Assembly (NCBI GenBank): GCA_963970005.1
Contig: CAXAMN010003113.1
Span: forward strand, 1,516,640-1,580,639
Origin: Durusdinium trenchii
Taxonomy: Eukaryota > Sar > Dinophyceae > Suessiales > Symbiodiniaceae
DNA: 64,000 nucleotides
Direction: 5' to 3'
Shown here: in pieces, positions 19,240-32,159 of the stretch
Numbering within the stretch: position 1 is the stretch's first letter
Layout of the letters: every line of letters begins with the position of its first letter
Notes under the pieces: generated by a model
Told to the model about the DNA's origin: nothing
Database searches by the model: none
The model's input: only the letters and a program-made list of their open reading frames with translations
Program-made: the position numbers and the translations under genes

Positions 19240-21526
19240 CTGACCACAAGCGCTTTTCCATTTTCGCAAGATTTCGCAACAATATACCCATGTATCCTGG
19301 ATGATGTTGAAGTGCAATGTATCACTCCAAAACCGACAAAACCCACAGATTGCTGGATTGGTCGTTCGTGGTCAGCTCATAGGCTTGCAGCGGCAACCCT
19401 GGGTCTCCCTCCGACACCGTTCACATCGGCCTGGCCAGACGCCGAGGGAGTTCCACAAGCACCAGCCAAAGGCCTCAGTAGCAAAGCACTGAGGGCATTT
19501 GTACCTGGAGAAATTGTACCGGAGAAGGTCGCCTGCCAGTGGTTTGGAGTCACTCTTAACATCCACCTTATATTTTGATATATTTTGCACATATTCTGTA
19601 TGTTCCATCTGATCACCCATCCTCACATATTTTAGTTTGCACCGTCACCTTCTCATAATTTTCCATCATCTTCCCATCCTCAATCATAGGGTAGGGAACT
19701 TGTCGGTTACAGCCGGCCTTGAGTATACCCTTAAGGACTGTGATACGCGAAAGCCAATATTGAACATCGGCAATACCTCTCAGGATCTCTTTAACCATAT
19801 TTCAGCCATGCGTGGTGACACAGGATTAGTCATGTTATTGTCGTAAAACAAAATACTATTATGAACAGCCAGGTTCAATGATTTGGTGTCTTCAGCACCT
19901 ACACTGTTGTCACCCTAGCTCACTTGCGTCAGCTGGGTATCTAACTACGATCCTTTCATTTTTTGTTTATGAGAAAACACCTCTTCTCGCACATTAATCA
20001 CTTGGTCTTCTGACATTCATATGCTGACATAGGATCTTATCTCATCCTTGTCCCATCTGTCTGGGACATCGGCATCGTTTTCCCACAACAATCCGCACGT
20101 GGCACGTGGCCACACACCACTCAGCAAGTATCATCATGGCCGTCAAGACTGAGGAGAAGCAGGAGTCGAGAGGCGGCAGGCAGTGAGGAAGCCACTGACA
20201 CAAAATCTACCATAACTCACTTGACAGGTGGGGAAAAATCTGCAAAGCAGGATCCAGCACTCTAGCGCTTGCTGAGGCGCAGATCGAGATGAAGGCCAGC
20301 GGCATGAGACACGCCAAGATTCCTCAGTGATATCCCTCGTTTCGCCAACTGCGGGGAAGTCCTTTTCATCCTTCCTTTACAATGGTATTGACGTTCCTTG
20401 TGATTACTATTTGATAATTTGATACTACTTGTATGACGATGATTCCCTCTGTGAATGAACATCCGATTCGGTATGTTGGGGTTAGGGTGGGGGGTGGTTA
20501 TGGGGTTGGAGTCTTGAGGGTAGTGGCGACTAACATAGGCACAAGGTGCTGCATTGATTGTCAAGAATTTGCATCGGCTATATAGACCTGCTTGAACTTT
20601 GTGTGGAACTTTGCCTTTTCGAACCAGCTTGGATTTGAGCCGTTTTAGCTTGTCTTGTCTCTTCCAAGTTCAAGGTTTGGGCGACATGCTATGCGGGTTC
20701 GTGTGAAACCATGCGGAATGCGGTTCCCACGGCCTGCTTGCTGGGTAGAATATGGTAGAATAACGCTTCACAACTCATGCATTGAAAGGCATTGAAAGGC
20801 CACTTTCACACAGGTCAACCCAGGGTAGAAACAGGGGGTTGTGCCAAATCATGCCAAATCCAATGGTGCACCGAAAAAACGCCGCCGTGATGCATCCACC
20901 CTTTCCGTGATGCATCCACCGGACCCGGGAAGAAAACTCGACACCCCGGTTCTTATGGCAAACTCCATACGGACCACCACCGGTGTGTGTCACCACGGCC
21001 ACCTCGTAATGTCCAAACCTGTCCAAAAAACGTTCCACGATGCGAAAAACGAGTCGCACGTCAAAACGGCTACACCTTTCGCCTTCCAAGCTTGTTATAA
21101 AGCCTGTCCAATGTCCAAGCAAGCTTCCAATCAAAGACATCTGCAGTTGTTCCCCTTGGCCACCACAAAAAACATTGCCGTATCGACCTCAGTAGGTGCC
21201 ACGGGCTTGCCTTGAAATTATGGACAAACCATGCACTGCACAGGATAAAGAAAACGCCCCCCCAAAAACAAACAAACAAACAGGAACATGACGCAAAACG
21301 ACGAGGAACTAGAAGACTGACCGAATGGTTGAGTGTCTCCCTACCTGAATCTGCAGCCACATGCACAACGTTTCAACAATGATTTGTGATGTGTGTCTCT
21401 TTCAGGCCCGGTCAATCACCAGCGGCCCAAGCGACGGACAGTCCATAAGCCATTAGGATGCTCTTCACACTGGAAAGGAGACAAGAGCATGGAGAATAGG
21501 ATAATGAAGAAGACAATCATAATGCC
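19240..21526. other. Presumed intronic DNA
   Basis: No exon recognised. A short direct duplication CCGTGATGCATCCACC occurs twice at about 20886-20920. Open frames here are short and without motifs. Confidence 0.35.
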
Positions 21527-21727
21527 TCAGTTGCCAACTGTCAGGGCGTTCAACTCGACTGGAATGGAGGTCTTGAGAGTTGTTCTTCTGGTGCCAGGCT
21601 GCTCCCCATCGTTCTCGTCAAATAGGCCAGCTTGAAGGTCTTGGACCGCGAGATGATCAAATAGCCTCATGGTCGCGCCCAGGGCGTACACAAAGGGTAC
21701 ACCAAACATGCTACGCCTGGCCTCAGT
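21527..21727 (-). CDS. Possible exon of receptor gene, membrane-proximal
   Basis: The minus strand reads RRSMFGVPFVYALGATMRLF, then DHLAVQDLQAGLFDENDGEQ and RTTLKTSIPVELNALTVGN. It has protein-like composition, one hydrophobic stretch, and lies between the membrane exons at 27.0 and 19.2 kb in the right order. No splice site was fixed and the family assignment is by position only. It could also be an isolated chance frame of about 65 codons. Confidence 0.35.
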   Translation of the reverse strand, partial: TEARRSMFGVPFVYALGATMRLFDHLAVQDLQAGLFDENDGEQPGTRRTTLKTSIPVELNALTVGN

Positions 21728-22480
21728 AAATATTTCACTGGGCAAACCGGAAAAACATGTCCTTTAAAGCCGTCAAACTAGCCATCAAAGATTCATTGTT
21801 TTTCATTATGGTAATTTGGATTAATTTGGTAGGTAGGTTGATCTTGGCACCCTTCGAAGCTTCATGCACTTTTGCCCAGAATTCTTTCCTTGTGCATTGC
21901 TGCTTGTCGAGTCGTACTTGAGACTAGGTTGAGACGATTGTACTCTGGTACAGTGGGATTTTCGCATGGCAGCGGAGCCCTCGATCCTGGGAGCATATGC
22001 ACTTTGAGCCCAAGAACTTCAAGACACTGCCGACTTTGCTGGAACATTCAATTCCACTTTCCACTGAAAAGTAAGGTTTGACACTGGATGTCTTGATGTA
22101 ACTGCCACGACTGAGGCTGTGAACTTTTCTTCAAGAAAGTTGCACTACTTGTTGGCGAACTTGACCACTGGATCCGCTAGGTTGATCGTAGGGAAAAGTA
22201 ACATGTCCAATGGGTTTGAGACTTGGTGTAGGATGGGGCACGACATGCGTCACTTCCTGATGCGACACGACATGCGTCACTTCTCACCCAGCTGCTAGAC
22301 TTGTTCAATCCAGCAACCTTTGAGCAAGAATTTAAAACCTCGGAGAATGAAACCCGACGTTGAACGCCTGGAACGACCCTTCCTGACAGCGTGCCTGTTG
22401 CTAGCTGAACAAGGGAGCACGAGCTTTGCAACAGCACGTGCGCTCGAATGCACGCACATTGACTACATACATACACAAAA

Positions 22481-24740
22481 ATGCGCGCTGTGATCAGATC
22501 GTACCAGCACAAATGGACAAAGTTTACTTGGGTTAAAAAGTCGAAAAGGCAAACTGTCACCAACAAACTTGCCATGTTGAAGGGCTTTAGGAAAGGCAAA
22601 GGTAAGAATCCAGACCGGCAAAAGCAAAAGGTAAAGGTTGTGGAGACAACTTTGGACATGGAAAAATTGGAGCATTTGTTCAAGGAAAAGAGAACTTCCT
22701 CACCCAAGCTAGTTCGAGTACGTCGGTGCCGAACCAAGGTGCAAAAGGAAACCAACTTCGGTGTGCTACACATGCGGAAAACCGGGACACATTCCTGACA
22801 AATGTCCACGGAGACCTGTGAATGCACTTGCTGAAGAGCTCTGGAACTTAGACTTAGGTCTTGGTAATGAAGCTTGGAGTGATGAAGCTTGGAATGAGAG
22901 TGAGTGAAACTCTGACTTTGATCTCACCTGGGACCTGGGAGCCAAACCAGACCTGGCTCCTCAGATTGAAACCACTGAACTTCCTGAAAAACAATGCCAA
23001 CTTGACACAGCCAGGCACTTCAAATGCCCAGGTTGGAGCAGTCATTGCTTCTCAACCACTTGGACTTGCGCTTCCTACGGTTTCCTAAGCCAAAGGCCAA
23101 GGCTACTTTGATTTCAGCAACCCTGTAGTGTTTAGCCACTTTGGTTTGGGAACTTCCATGCAAACGCATGGACAACACTACCCCATCTGGACTTTGCCTA
23201 CTTCGGACTTTGTGTCTATATAGGTTCTAGGTTTTGTCATGATGCTATGACTATGAGTGACTACGAGTGACTAGGGCCAACAGGACCTACCATGATCCGT
23301 ACATGACTTAGACCACTGGATACCACTGAGGAAGACTTGCCGCTTCCACTTCGACAACGTGTAAAACGAAGAAGTTGGGACTGCAGTCGAAACACACTTT
23401 GGAACCAGAAGAAGTGAACTCGTCGAAATTTCAAAGAATCTCAGCAATTATAACTCCTGAATTTGCTGATGTACATGTACTACTTTTCGACGTGAGGTTT
23501 CCAGCTGTCACAACACCGAAGACTCAACTTGAGGTTCCTGCTTCCGTTAACGAGGATGAGCATGAGCTTCTTTTGATAAAGACTTGAGAACCCTGTCTTT
23601 GATCGTCACTGACCGACGCTCAACTTGATACTGCAACCGTTGCACAACATGGGTTTTATGGTAAGGAAGCATGATGGCGCTGTGAGGTGTCGACTTGTGG
23701 TCGGGGGCTATGACCAGGTCATCGAGGACACTGATGATACGGACTTGCTAGCACTCCTTCACGGGCGACGTTGACACTTTTGTTAACCCTGGTCATTTCA
23801 TCTGTTTGGATGTATCCACTGCAGCTTTACGGGCACTCATCACTGGTGATGACATTTTTGTCGTCCCTGCACTTGGGTTTTGCCCAAATGGTGGAGTATT
23901 GAGGAAACTTCGTCGCGCGCGTTTTGGATTACCAAACGCACCAAGACTTTTGGTTTTGCACCAGTAATTACTGACAGCGAACAACTTCAAACGACTGAAG
24001 AGTGATCCCAACTTGCACACGTTCTGTTCTTTGCTATGTTGATGACTTGATGGTCTTTGGAAGGTTTTCTGACGTCTCACAACTCATCCAAGACTTGGGA
24101 AACGTGTTGTTGAAGACTACTGGTGAACTTGCAGGAGGTGTGAGACAGTCACTTTTCTTGGTAGACAATCGCACGAAACATTGACTGCATTGAACTTTTC
24201 ATGGACACTTCATATGTGGACTCAATGTTGGATGAACTTGAAACACGCAGTTGTAAGCCTACTTTGACTCCTGGATGCGCTGCAAAACCAAGAGCTAAGA
24301 GGAACTTTGAACTCATTTGACAGTGAACAGTACAAGCTCTACAGGAGAATTGGTGTGGATAGAAACGATATCATGCTTTCGTTCAAGGATCTGCCACAGG
24401 ACTTTCAGCGCCAAGGAAAAATCACTCGTTGAGACTGAAGCATTTGCTTATAGATACTTGCCAGGAACAAAACCGTGGCTCGATGCGCTCCTGGAATTTT
24501 GAACTTTCCATGGGACAAACATGCATTGGCGTCAATTGCTTTCTTTCAAGGCAAACCAGTTGAATCCCCAACCTGGCGCCATTTGCATCACTGTTGCAAT
24601 TGTCCAAGGGCCCGTGCAAAACTTCATGCACTGCACTTTTGCCCAGACTTCTGTACTGTTGCCCGTGTTTTACTTGGCTCAAGTGTCAGAAAAAGGAACT
24701 TGAGTCCGAGTTGTACTGAGCTGGACTTGAGACTAGGGTG
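22481..24740 (+). mobile_element. Decayed Ty1/copia-type LTR retrotransposon
   Basis: Plus-strand pieces occur in canonical copia order but in changing frames with stops. A Lys-rich gag segment (22481-22740) precedes a CCHC zinc knuckle at 22764-22805 (CYTCGKPGHIPDKC). RT pieces follow: GFMVRKHDGAVRCRLVVGGY near 23649, DDIFVVPALGFCPNGG near 23848, LRKLRRARFGLPNAP near 23898, then the catalytic YVDD motif in LCYVDDLMVFG near 24030. Connection motifs are SYVDSMLDELETRSCKPTLT near 24206 and DSEQYKLYRRI near 24315, and RYLPGTKPW (about 24450) opens the RNase H region. Integrase could not be placed and LTRs were not found. At least four frame changes show that it is dead. It sits antisense in the giant minus-strand gene, presumably in an intron. 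Confidence 0.82.
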
Positions 24741-26815
24741 AGTGCTGAAACCCTTGGGTTTTTTTCGCACATCCACGAAAAGGATTCGACATGCCAACCC
24801 CCCGGCCGTGTGAGGTGAGAAACGTCTGAGTCTTAACGTCACACATCGCAGTCACACTGTCACACTGTCGCAGTCTGAGATCTTCAAGTGTGAGATCTTG
24901 AATTGTCTCATCTGTTAGAACTAATGGCAAGTGGCTCATAGAATGGTGCAATCAAACATAACAACGCACTGGCTCAATCTTTCATAACCCTGGGTTGATC
25001 AGCAACTTCACAGCAAGTCGCAAAGGTGCACCAGCAGCGCCACCAGCATCAACCTTGGCTCATGGATAATCATGGGATATTGAGGCGCTTTAGTGCCGGA
25101 AAGCTACAAAAGCTTGAGAAAACATGCAACTGTGGGGGCAAAAGGGAAGGGAACAAACATGTCAAGTTGTGTGCCCAAAGTTGGACAGAAATCTGGTGGG
25201 ACACTTCCTACAGTTTGTGCATTTCGGTTTCAGCAACAACGTGGACGAAGGTGTACTGGAAGGATGTGAGCAAATATGATCAGATATGTGCATTCCAATG
25301 GCCGGTGCTCCAAAACATTTCGACAATAGGTCCCAACCAAGCCCCGTTGGTTCCGGTGGAGCTCTTTGGACAAAGTTGCAGTGCTTGAGAACTGTGGCAC
25401 ATGAGTCGCGTGTGGCTTGAACTGAAAAAGGATCTGCATAGCACATGGCTGTTACGGTAGTAGCCCCACGGTCGCTCCAACCACTCTGTGGAAGGTCTTT
25501 TGCGTGGATAAGATAAGTACAGAGTATACAAATTCTGTCACCATGATCCTTGGGAGCGGGAAAAAACATAGGGCTCAATTCTTCAGCCCCTCTCGTTGCA
25601 CTCCCAGCGGCATAGGGATAAATAAGCATCCTGGTGAGGCTCGAAGGGCATATTTGAAGCAGCGGAAGGTTGTTGTTACGGTGTTGTTCTTGTCCAGTTT
25701 TTCTGTGGGTGAAGCCGAGTTTTTGTTCCCCTGTGACTGCTTCTGGTATGGGGAAGGCACGAAAGAGCTACAGTGCGCAGCAGGCGCACAAGTCTTTGTG
25801 CAAGAGATTGCAAGAGTTTCGCGTTTGGCTCCCTTAATTTAATTGCCACAAATCTGCAGCATCCACACAAACAAATCTCCTATCGACCAAGTACATGGGG
25901 ATATTGCAGTAATATAATAATGTTCTGTGGAAGTATTCAGCATTCCTGACGGGAGCCTCCTCACCCTCACACTTCACTCCGTACTTCTTTGACAAACAAT
26001 TCATCCGTCATCCTCCGTCGCAAGGTAAGTTTCAAAACAATTGCCTTAGCCTTGGTCAAAAATCGCACATTCGGCAAACATTTGCAGGATGATGCGGCAT
26101 CTGCAACTTCATGGGTTTCTCTGCAAAATACCGTTGTTTGTCTATTTCAATCAAGCTCATGCTGGGTTTTGACATTGCTAAATCAGCTGGCACAGCTTCC
26201 AAGACAAAGGGCCCGCACACCTGCCATAAAATATGCACTAAATGCACATTATGTTCCACCTGCAATGTCATGATTGTTTTGATTGAATTCCGCGACTGCC
26301 AGCTTACTGGCGCTAGCTTTGCCTACTTTGTGACTTTGCACCTGAACCCCTACGGGAGCAGGTTGGTGCAGCTACATCTCTCTATATATATATATATGCA
26401 CTAGATGCAGATTGCCACAGACCAGCTTCCGAAACACATGATGACTTGTTCTGGCGAGATTTGTGTGGAGACTGAATCAGACTGTAAAATGTACGTGCCT
26501 AAACTCCGAGAGCAGTCAAAAATACATGTCAGGCATGAAGCACCCAACCCATTACTCTCCAAGTCTCGGATGAGGAAGCTGACGACGGGACTTGGCTGGC
26601 CCAAGCAGTCTGTGTTGATCATATCCTGGGTCAAAGCGAATGAGTTGGAATACAGACATGCACGGACTCGAACAAGACCCAAGACCCGCAGGCATGCCAA
26701 AAGTGAGTGAGCCACTGAAACATCTGAAACCTACCCACGACAGTATGAATCCATTTTCTATTGCCGCCCTTCCATTTCAGTGGGCTGGCCTGGTTCTTTG
26801 GGTCACCACCCACAC
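24741..26815. other. Presumed intronic DNA
   Basis: A short duplication (CACACTGTCACACTGTCGCAGTCTG area) lies near 24853, and a TA microsatellite at 26386-26398. The minus-strand frame at 25162-25629 is open for 155 codons without recognisable motifs. No exon assigned. Confidence 0.35.
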
Positions 26816-27076
26816 CAAGGCTCTATATCAATGCTCAGCACCTCGATCAAGCGGAGCACGCTGGCAAAGGGCTCGCGCCAGCTGATCTCGAAGCGCCGCA
26901 AGACCGCCATCATTTGGACCATCGTCACAAACTGAATAAAGCCCAACAGCACCACCATGAGCGACCTGGGTTGTTTCCGGTCGTCCTGCATGAGAGCGAA
27001 GTGCAGTATAGTGACCCCCATGACCACTCCCAAGAAGATGATGGACAGGACAGAATAGTCCATTCCATCACAAAGT
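26816..27076 (-). CDS. Membrane-segment exon of receptor gene
   Basis: After a TTGCAG acceptor the minus strand reads LCDGMDYSVLSIIFLGVVMG, VTILHFALMQDDRKQPRSLM, VVLLGFIQFVTMVQMMAVLR and RFEISWREPFASVLRLIEVL. Two hydrophobic helices (SVLSIIFLGVVMGVTILHF and MVVLLGFIQFVTMVQMMAV) flank a basic loop (DDRKQPRS). The frame is open further upstream to 27432, so more coding sequence may belong here. End: GT donor (CTTG|GTGTGG) or a nearby GC donor. Position between the cysteine-rich exons and the TIR-proximal membrane exons fits a receptor with an extracellular N-terminus. Confidence 0.6.
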
Positions 27077-28072
27077 CTGCAAGCTCCAGTCTCTGTGTCG
27101 GCAAATCCCTCCTGAGTCTGAGGCGAACGAAAGTTCAGTGCAACCATGTTGCAACCCGAAGTGATACTGCGTGCAAGCAGTCCAGTGATGACTAGATATA
27201 GATTGACGACTAGATTGGCGATATCAAAATTTCCTGGAATTGTCATGACGTTTCTAGTACAGTAACTACTTGGGTCAATCCCTATGACAATTATATTACA
27301 TAACAAATGACAAATGTCACCTCCAAAAATGACACGACAACGGCGGACCCGCCCCGATTCTCCTGACACTTGACACAGGCGCTCGATACATCGCGGCCGT
27401 CTGCGCATGTGCCAGGCATACCACCCGGGCACACTTGCCGGTCACGACACTTGAAGACTTCGCCTGGTGCGGCGAAGATTGTTTTGAATGAGCGAAGTAT
27501 ACTAGCAGTTGAGTCAGCGGGGAAGATTGTTCTGAAGAACTAACTCCATTCCAAGTCGATTGAGGGCCGCCACACGTTGCATTGCATAACAAAGAAAAGC
27601 ATACACTCACACATATATAATATATACACATAATACTTACGGTTTATTAAACCGCCACATGAACACATATAACAAAAATACATGTATTTCTATTTGCATA
27701 TGAACCATTTGCCCGCAAAGAGCTCCCGAACCTGGAAGCAAGACATTGGCTAGAGTCTAGGCTGAGAGGTTGACTCTTGGGTGAATGATGCACCGAGACC
27801 ATGGGGGAGAGGAAGAAGGCCGTGCCAGAAAATTGAAGCAACTCTGTGCCGGTTAGATCATAATAGATCTATATATTTCTTTTGATGGCCAACAACTGAA
27901 GAATCTGTCTCAGAAAGCAGCCAAAAAACAGTTACCAAACCAGAGCAGAGTTGACCCACGGAGAAGTCGGGGGGACCCGCATCGATTACCATACACACCC
28001 AGGCCCAAAATGGCCCAAACCCTTCTCTTTCCCCAGCTTCGCGTATCAGCGCCCCATATCCCTGCTCCATGC
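27077..28072. other. Presumed intron
   Basis: The minus-strand frame upstream of the exon at 27076 is open to 27432 and includes a hydrophobic piece (NLVVNLYLVITGLLARSI) that may be a further exon. TA-rich low-complexity DNA lies at 27610-27640. Nothing else supported. Confidence 0.35.
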
Positions 28073-28141
28073 CTGGTGCGGCAGAGGCCGAGAAGTAGCC
28101 AGGCAAAATAGCAAAGCGATTTGAGCCCGGGCATGTGAGTC
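28073..28141 (-). CDS. Short cysteine-repeat exon, GC donor
   Basis: An AG acceptor (TTGTTTGCAG) precedes GLTCPGSNRFAILPGYFSAS and AAPG, 69 nt in all, and the exon ends at CACCAG|GCATGG, a GC 5' splice site. C.G......L.PGY.S....P is typical of the small cysteine-containing units that follow ephrin-receptor-like repeats in dinoflagellate receptor proteins as I recall them. After the GC the frame loses protein-like character. Confidence 0.55.
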
Positions 28142-28526
28142 CTGCAAACAACGCTTTAAAATGACTAAAGGTGAAGCTCAGCTTCACGAGATCGACTGTT
28201 CCAGTCGTTCGTCCAAGAAACGAAGCAAACAACATCCCATGCATTTGAAGTTCCATTTTGGACATCATGTGGGGCTTCCTGTCTGAGTAGAGCGGCATGG
28301 CATGGCTACAGGCTAGAGCAAATATCGGAATACAGGTATATCGGTGTATCATATCAGGGGATGTTCACTTGCCATGGTTGTCAAATGAAGATTCAGCTTC
28401 GCCCCTTAATGACCCAGCTATGACAGCTATGAATTACAGTAAGCATGAGGTTTGACAGGGGTCCATCGAATCTGTCTATCGCGTCTTGCTGTGATGATCC
28501 CCACAACCAGCAGCGCCGATCGCTGC
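28142..28526. other. Presumed intron
   Basis: Lies between two short cysteine-rich exons on the minus strand; nothing else seen. Confidence 0.4.
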
Positions 28527-28598
28527 CTTCCATGCAGAGCTTACATCGGCCATTCCACAACAAACTGCCCGTTTGACACGCGCAAAAGGATTCGGAGT
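28527..28598 (-). CDS. Short cysteine-repeat exon, GC donor
   Basis: After GGGAGCAG the minus strand reads DSESFCACQTGSLLWNGRCK and LCMEG, 72 nt, ending at ATGGAAG|GCAGCG (GC donor). C.C..G.LLW.G.C..C is an EGF/ephrin-repeat-like cysteine spacing with four Cys. The next exon downstream (28141) continues with TCPGS, in the expected order. Confidence 0.5.
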
Positions 28599-29594
28599 CT
28601 GCTCCCAGCACCTGGATCACCTGGACGACGAGTCAATTCAAGGCAGTTTCAAGGAGTGTTTTCGGAATTGTTCGAAGTGGACACATAAATTCAGTGAATG
28701 TCACGGAGCTCTGGTCACCCTTGACCTGAAGAATGTGACATGACTTGAACCTTCAGATTCACCAACACTCTGATGACATGGGCACCCGGCTGTGCTTGGC
28801 CTCCTTCGCGGGGAATCGATGACCCCGACACATGGGGCCGGGCTTCTTCGCATCTACGGCGACGTCTCGGGTCCGAGTAGCGTCCGATCGCTCCTAGTAG
28901 CGATGCCCTTTGCTCCGTTGGGAGCGTCCGATCGCTCCTGGTGTTGTTTTCCGAATCTTCATCCTGCCTGCGTCTCATTGTTCAAGATCACATCACGACT
29001 TGTGGTCCACATCTCTTCTTGGCCTGTCCCAGAACCGCATCCTGGGCGCGTGCCCATCTGGGCAAGGAGACGGGCCGGGCATCAGTGGCACTGATACAAA
29101 ACTGGGCACATGATGCAGGATTACAAGGGGAAAGACTTGTAGCAAACGTGCAGTGCCAGCCGACAAAAGCAACAAAAAGAACCACAAAACAATACCGACA
29201 ATACTCAACATTACTTAATCTATAAGAAACGGATACAGCGGCAAGAAAGGTAAAACCACACTCAAGCCCCACTGGAGAAAACACAAATAGCCAAATAGCA
29301 TAAAACCTATCAACTACTAAAGCTCAATTGGCACGGTCCGTGCTTCCAAGATACACATGAGATGAGTCTAGAACGCGTCACAAAACAAGCACGTTATTCA
29401 TACGAATGATACAAATGGAGGCAGCTTCATTAAACAGTAGTCTGAAGCTGTATCCTCATCATCTCTCCCCAATGATCCAGTAACTGCGAGCAACCTCCCT
29501 ATCATGTGAATATCATATTTCATTGAGAACCAGCAAAATTCATGCTCACTTCCATGTGCGTCCATCATTTCCAATCCAAAGTTCGGGTGCAAGC
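28599..29594. other. Presumed intron
   Basis: GC-rich islands near 28780-28960 encode nothing recognised. No other feature. Confidence 0.35.
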
Positions 29595-29734
29595 AGTTTT
29601 GCCAGAGGAGTTGACATATTCCCCAAGGCTACACAACTCGCACCCATGAGCACCAAAGATTGAGGAGATGCTGCCAGGCTCGCATACGCTGCATTCTGGA
29701 GAGCCCAAAATGTTCTGGAAGAATCCAGGTTCAC
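29595..29734 (-). CDS. Ephrin-receptor-like (GCC2/GCC3) cysteine-repeat exon
   Basis: A TTTGCAG acceptor precedes GEPGFFQNILGSPECSVCEP, then GSISSIFGAHGCELCSLGEY and VNSSGKTAC. The repeating C..C..G........G...C..C..G.Y....G...C is the signature of ephrin-receptor-like/GCC2-GCC3 extracellular repeats, rich in Gly and Ser around paired Cys. End: a GC donor (AAAACT|GCTTGC) fits, though a later site is possible. These repeats are extracellular, consistent with the membrane exons being encoded downstream. Confidence 0.68.
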
Positions 29735-31857
29735 CTGCAAACTGCACGTCCAAATGCCCAAACTGATATGGAATAGCCATGAGCAACCCAAAGGAAACAT
29801 ACCAATTCCAAGGTGATTTTGCTTGTTGACTGATTGGCGGCAATAAACGCATCCTTGTATAAGTGGTTGCTGACCCCTGCTCAAGTTGAAAAGGACGTGG
29901 ACAAAGGGAGCACTGGAACGTTACTATTACAGTAAACAAACGGACATGTGTTCAACATGTGTTGTTGCTAGTCTGGAAGTAGCACTGGCAGCATCGTCTA
30001 AAACAATAATAAGCAATATTGAAAACAAACACGATAACGGCAAAAGGATCACATTGTTGAGCACACCAGTGTATTGGGCCTTCTGCAAGAGACCAAATCT
30101 GACGTCAGCGAAAACAAGGGGACATAGCAAAAGAAAATCAATTGAACAACATGAGCAAACCCGACCTGACGCAAAACATCTACGGGAAAATCCTGAGAAA
30201 CACCTGAACGTTGCGACGTGTCTTGGTAAGGCCGTTTGTCATTTCCTGGCTGTCGGGATTTCCGACTTGACATTGCCTATTGGTGCGTCAACGCGTTTGC
30301 CTGGCCCCGGTTCGGAGAGCATTTACAACTTTAATATACCACATCATGCTACATCTTACATCATCTTATATTTAAGAAAAAATGGATACACATGGTATTG
30401 ATTGAAGTTCATTTGTGGACCTCTCTGAGCGAGTCTGAAACTTGGAGAGACTTGGATGAGTTTATCAGTCTCTCTGTGACTGTCTCTCCCTCTGCCTCTC
30501 TCTTTCTCTCAGCTTAACTTCGCTTTCAGAAGCTGGCGTCGTCTCTAGTCCAACTGAAGCACAAACACAATATCTACCGGGAAATCGGCCAAACACCTCC
30601 CAGCTGCTGAAAAATCCCCGATCGGCTCTTGTTCTCAACCAGGCCACATAAAGCGCACACACGTGTTGCTCCGGCCTTCACCTGGGCTGGGGCGGGAACC
30701 GGACCTGTACCCATTTGTTATGGGAATAGGAAGCAGTGGAAAGGATATGGAGGGTCGGGATTTTCTCTGCCAAAATCTGTCTGTTGTTGTTGCCAGTGTG
30801 CTCATGTGCTGCAGTGCCTGCAGTCGGGAACTTGTTCCAAAGTTTCTTCAAATGCAATCAAATGCACAAGTTCATCCTAATGTACCCCAATAATTCCCAG
30901 TGGCTGACGCACGTCCTGCAGAGCAGGTCGTGCAATCTACGGCTGTCGACCTATCCTTGGCGCGAGCACCGAGCTCAAGACAGGCTAATCTTGATTGACC
31001 GGTTCCAGGTACAGTCTACAGGTGATAAATATCTAAGACGAGTATGGAAAATACATGAACATAATAAACATGCAATTAGATTATACGACTGGAAAATACA
31101 ATTGTTCACATTACACATGTCAAACACATTTTTCAAATACACATACCAAGAACAGCACATATGACCGACAAAAAATGCCAAAACGCATTGCGAACAGAAT
31201 TGTATATATATATATATGTATATACATTTACGTCTGACATGTCTACGGGGGTACTTGCCGCTTTTGCGGCCAGATTGCTTGTGATTTTGGTCTTGCAACA
31301 ACACCAAATAAAACTATGCAAAAACAAAGCGCATTTGACACACCCGTCAAATTCAAGAATGAATCAATAACACGTACCTTGGCGGGCAGTGGCCCTCATG
31401 TGAGTATGTTGTTTAAACATGTTTTCAGTTTTCAGGGTTGTATTTCTGGTATGATTTGTGGGTTTCCTAGCCTGTAGCTGGAACCAAGGGGATTCAAGGC
31501 TAATCATCAAAAGCTGGTGGTCACTCAAGGGAATAATATGTAGTACCTAAGCATTTATCTGCCAATGGGCAGGATGCCCGGTAAGTTCATCAAATGAGCA
31601 ATCGTGATATGCAGATCTTTGGCAATTTGGACGGGGCCCCTGCCCTGCTTCCTTTGTAGTTCTGTCACTCACTGTCAACAACAAAAAACAAGGGCTTGCT
31701 GGCGACCCCCGTGGCAGCGATGCCAACTTTCTGCACTGCCCAGCTTCCGTGACGAATTCGCCATGCAAATTCACGATGCCCTTCCCGACTGGGCACACCG
31801 TCTGATCCTCGCAACAGGCCGGGATCGAGCATAGGCGGCCGGAAAAAATGTCAGAAG
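29735..31857. other. Presumed intronic DNA
   Basis: TA-rich low complexity at 31200-31220. A minus-strand Cys-containing frame around 31740-31830 (RLCSIPACCEDQTVCPVGKG) could be another small repeat exon but no clean splice sites were fixed. Otherwise nothing. Confidence 0.35.
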
Positions 31858-32010
31858 ATGTCAGAAGATAAACCAGTTGGAATGCCAGAAAGCATGCCAA
31901 TGCCAGATAGAACGCCAGAACGGATGCCAATTAGATATGCCAGAAGATATATGTCTGGAAGCGACAAGGAGTGCAAAAACGATTGCCAGAAGTCATGCCA
32001 GAAAAAATGT
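31858..32010 (+). repeat. ATGCCAGAA-type short-unit repeat, copy 1
   Basis: Words such as ATGCCAGAA, ATGCCAATG and TCAGAAGAT recur every 9-24 bases, giving a Met-Pro-Glu-rich frame (MSEDKPVGMPESMPMPDRTP). A second, clearer array lies at 33541-33690. Unit length is irregular. Confidence 0.6.
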
Positions 32011-32159
32011 CAGAAGATATGCAAGTGGTTATCCCAGCAAAAGACACCAAACAGTGTGTGTGAGGTCTAGTCTAGAGGTGTAGCAGCAGAAAGTCTAGAG
32101 ATCTAGACGCGTCGGGGTCCAGAGAGGTGGTGGTGGTGATGAAGGTGGGGATCGTGGTG

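Noticed and set aside
26803..27432. Calling the multi-span region a TRP-type ion channel
   Set aside because: Hydrophobic exons fit a multi-span receptor, but no pore or channel signature is visible.
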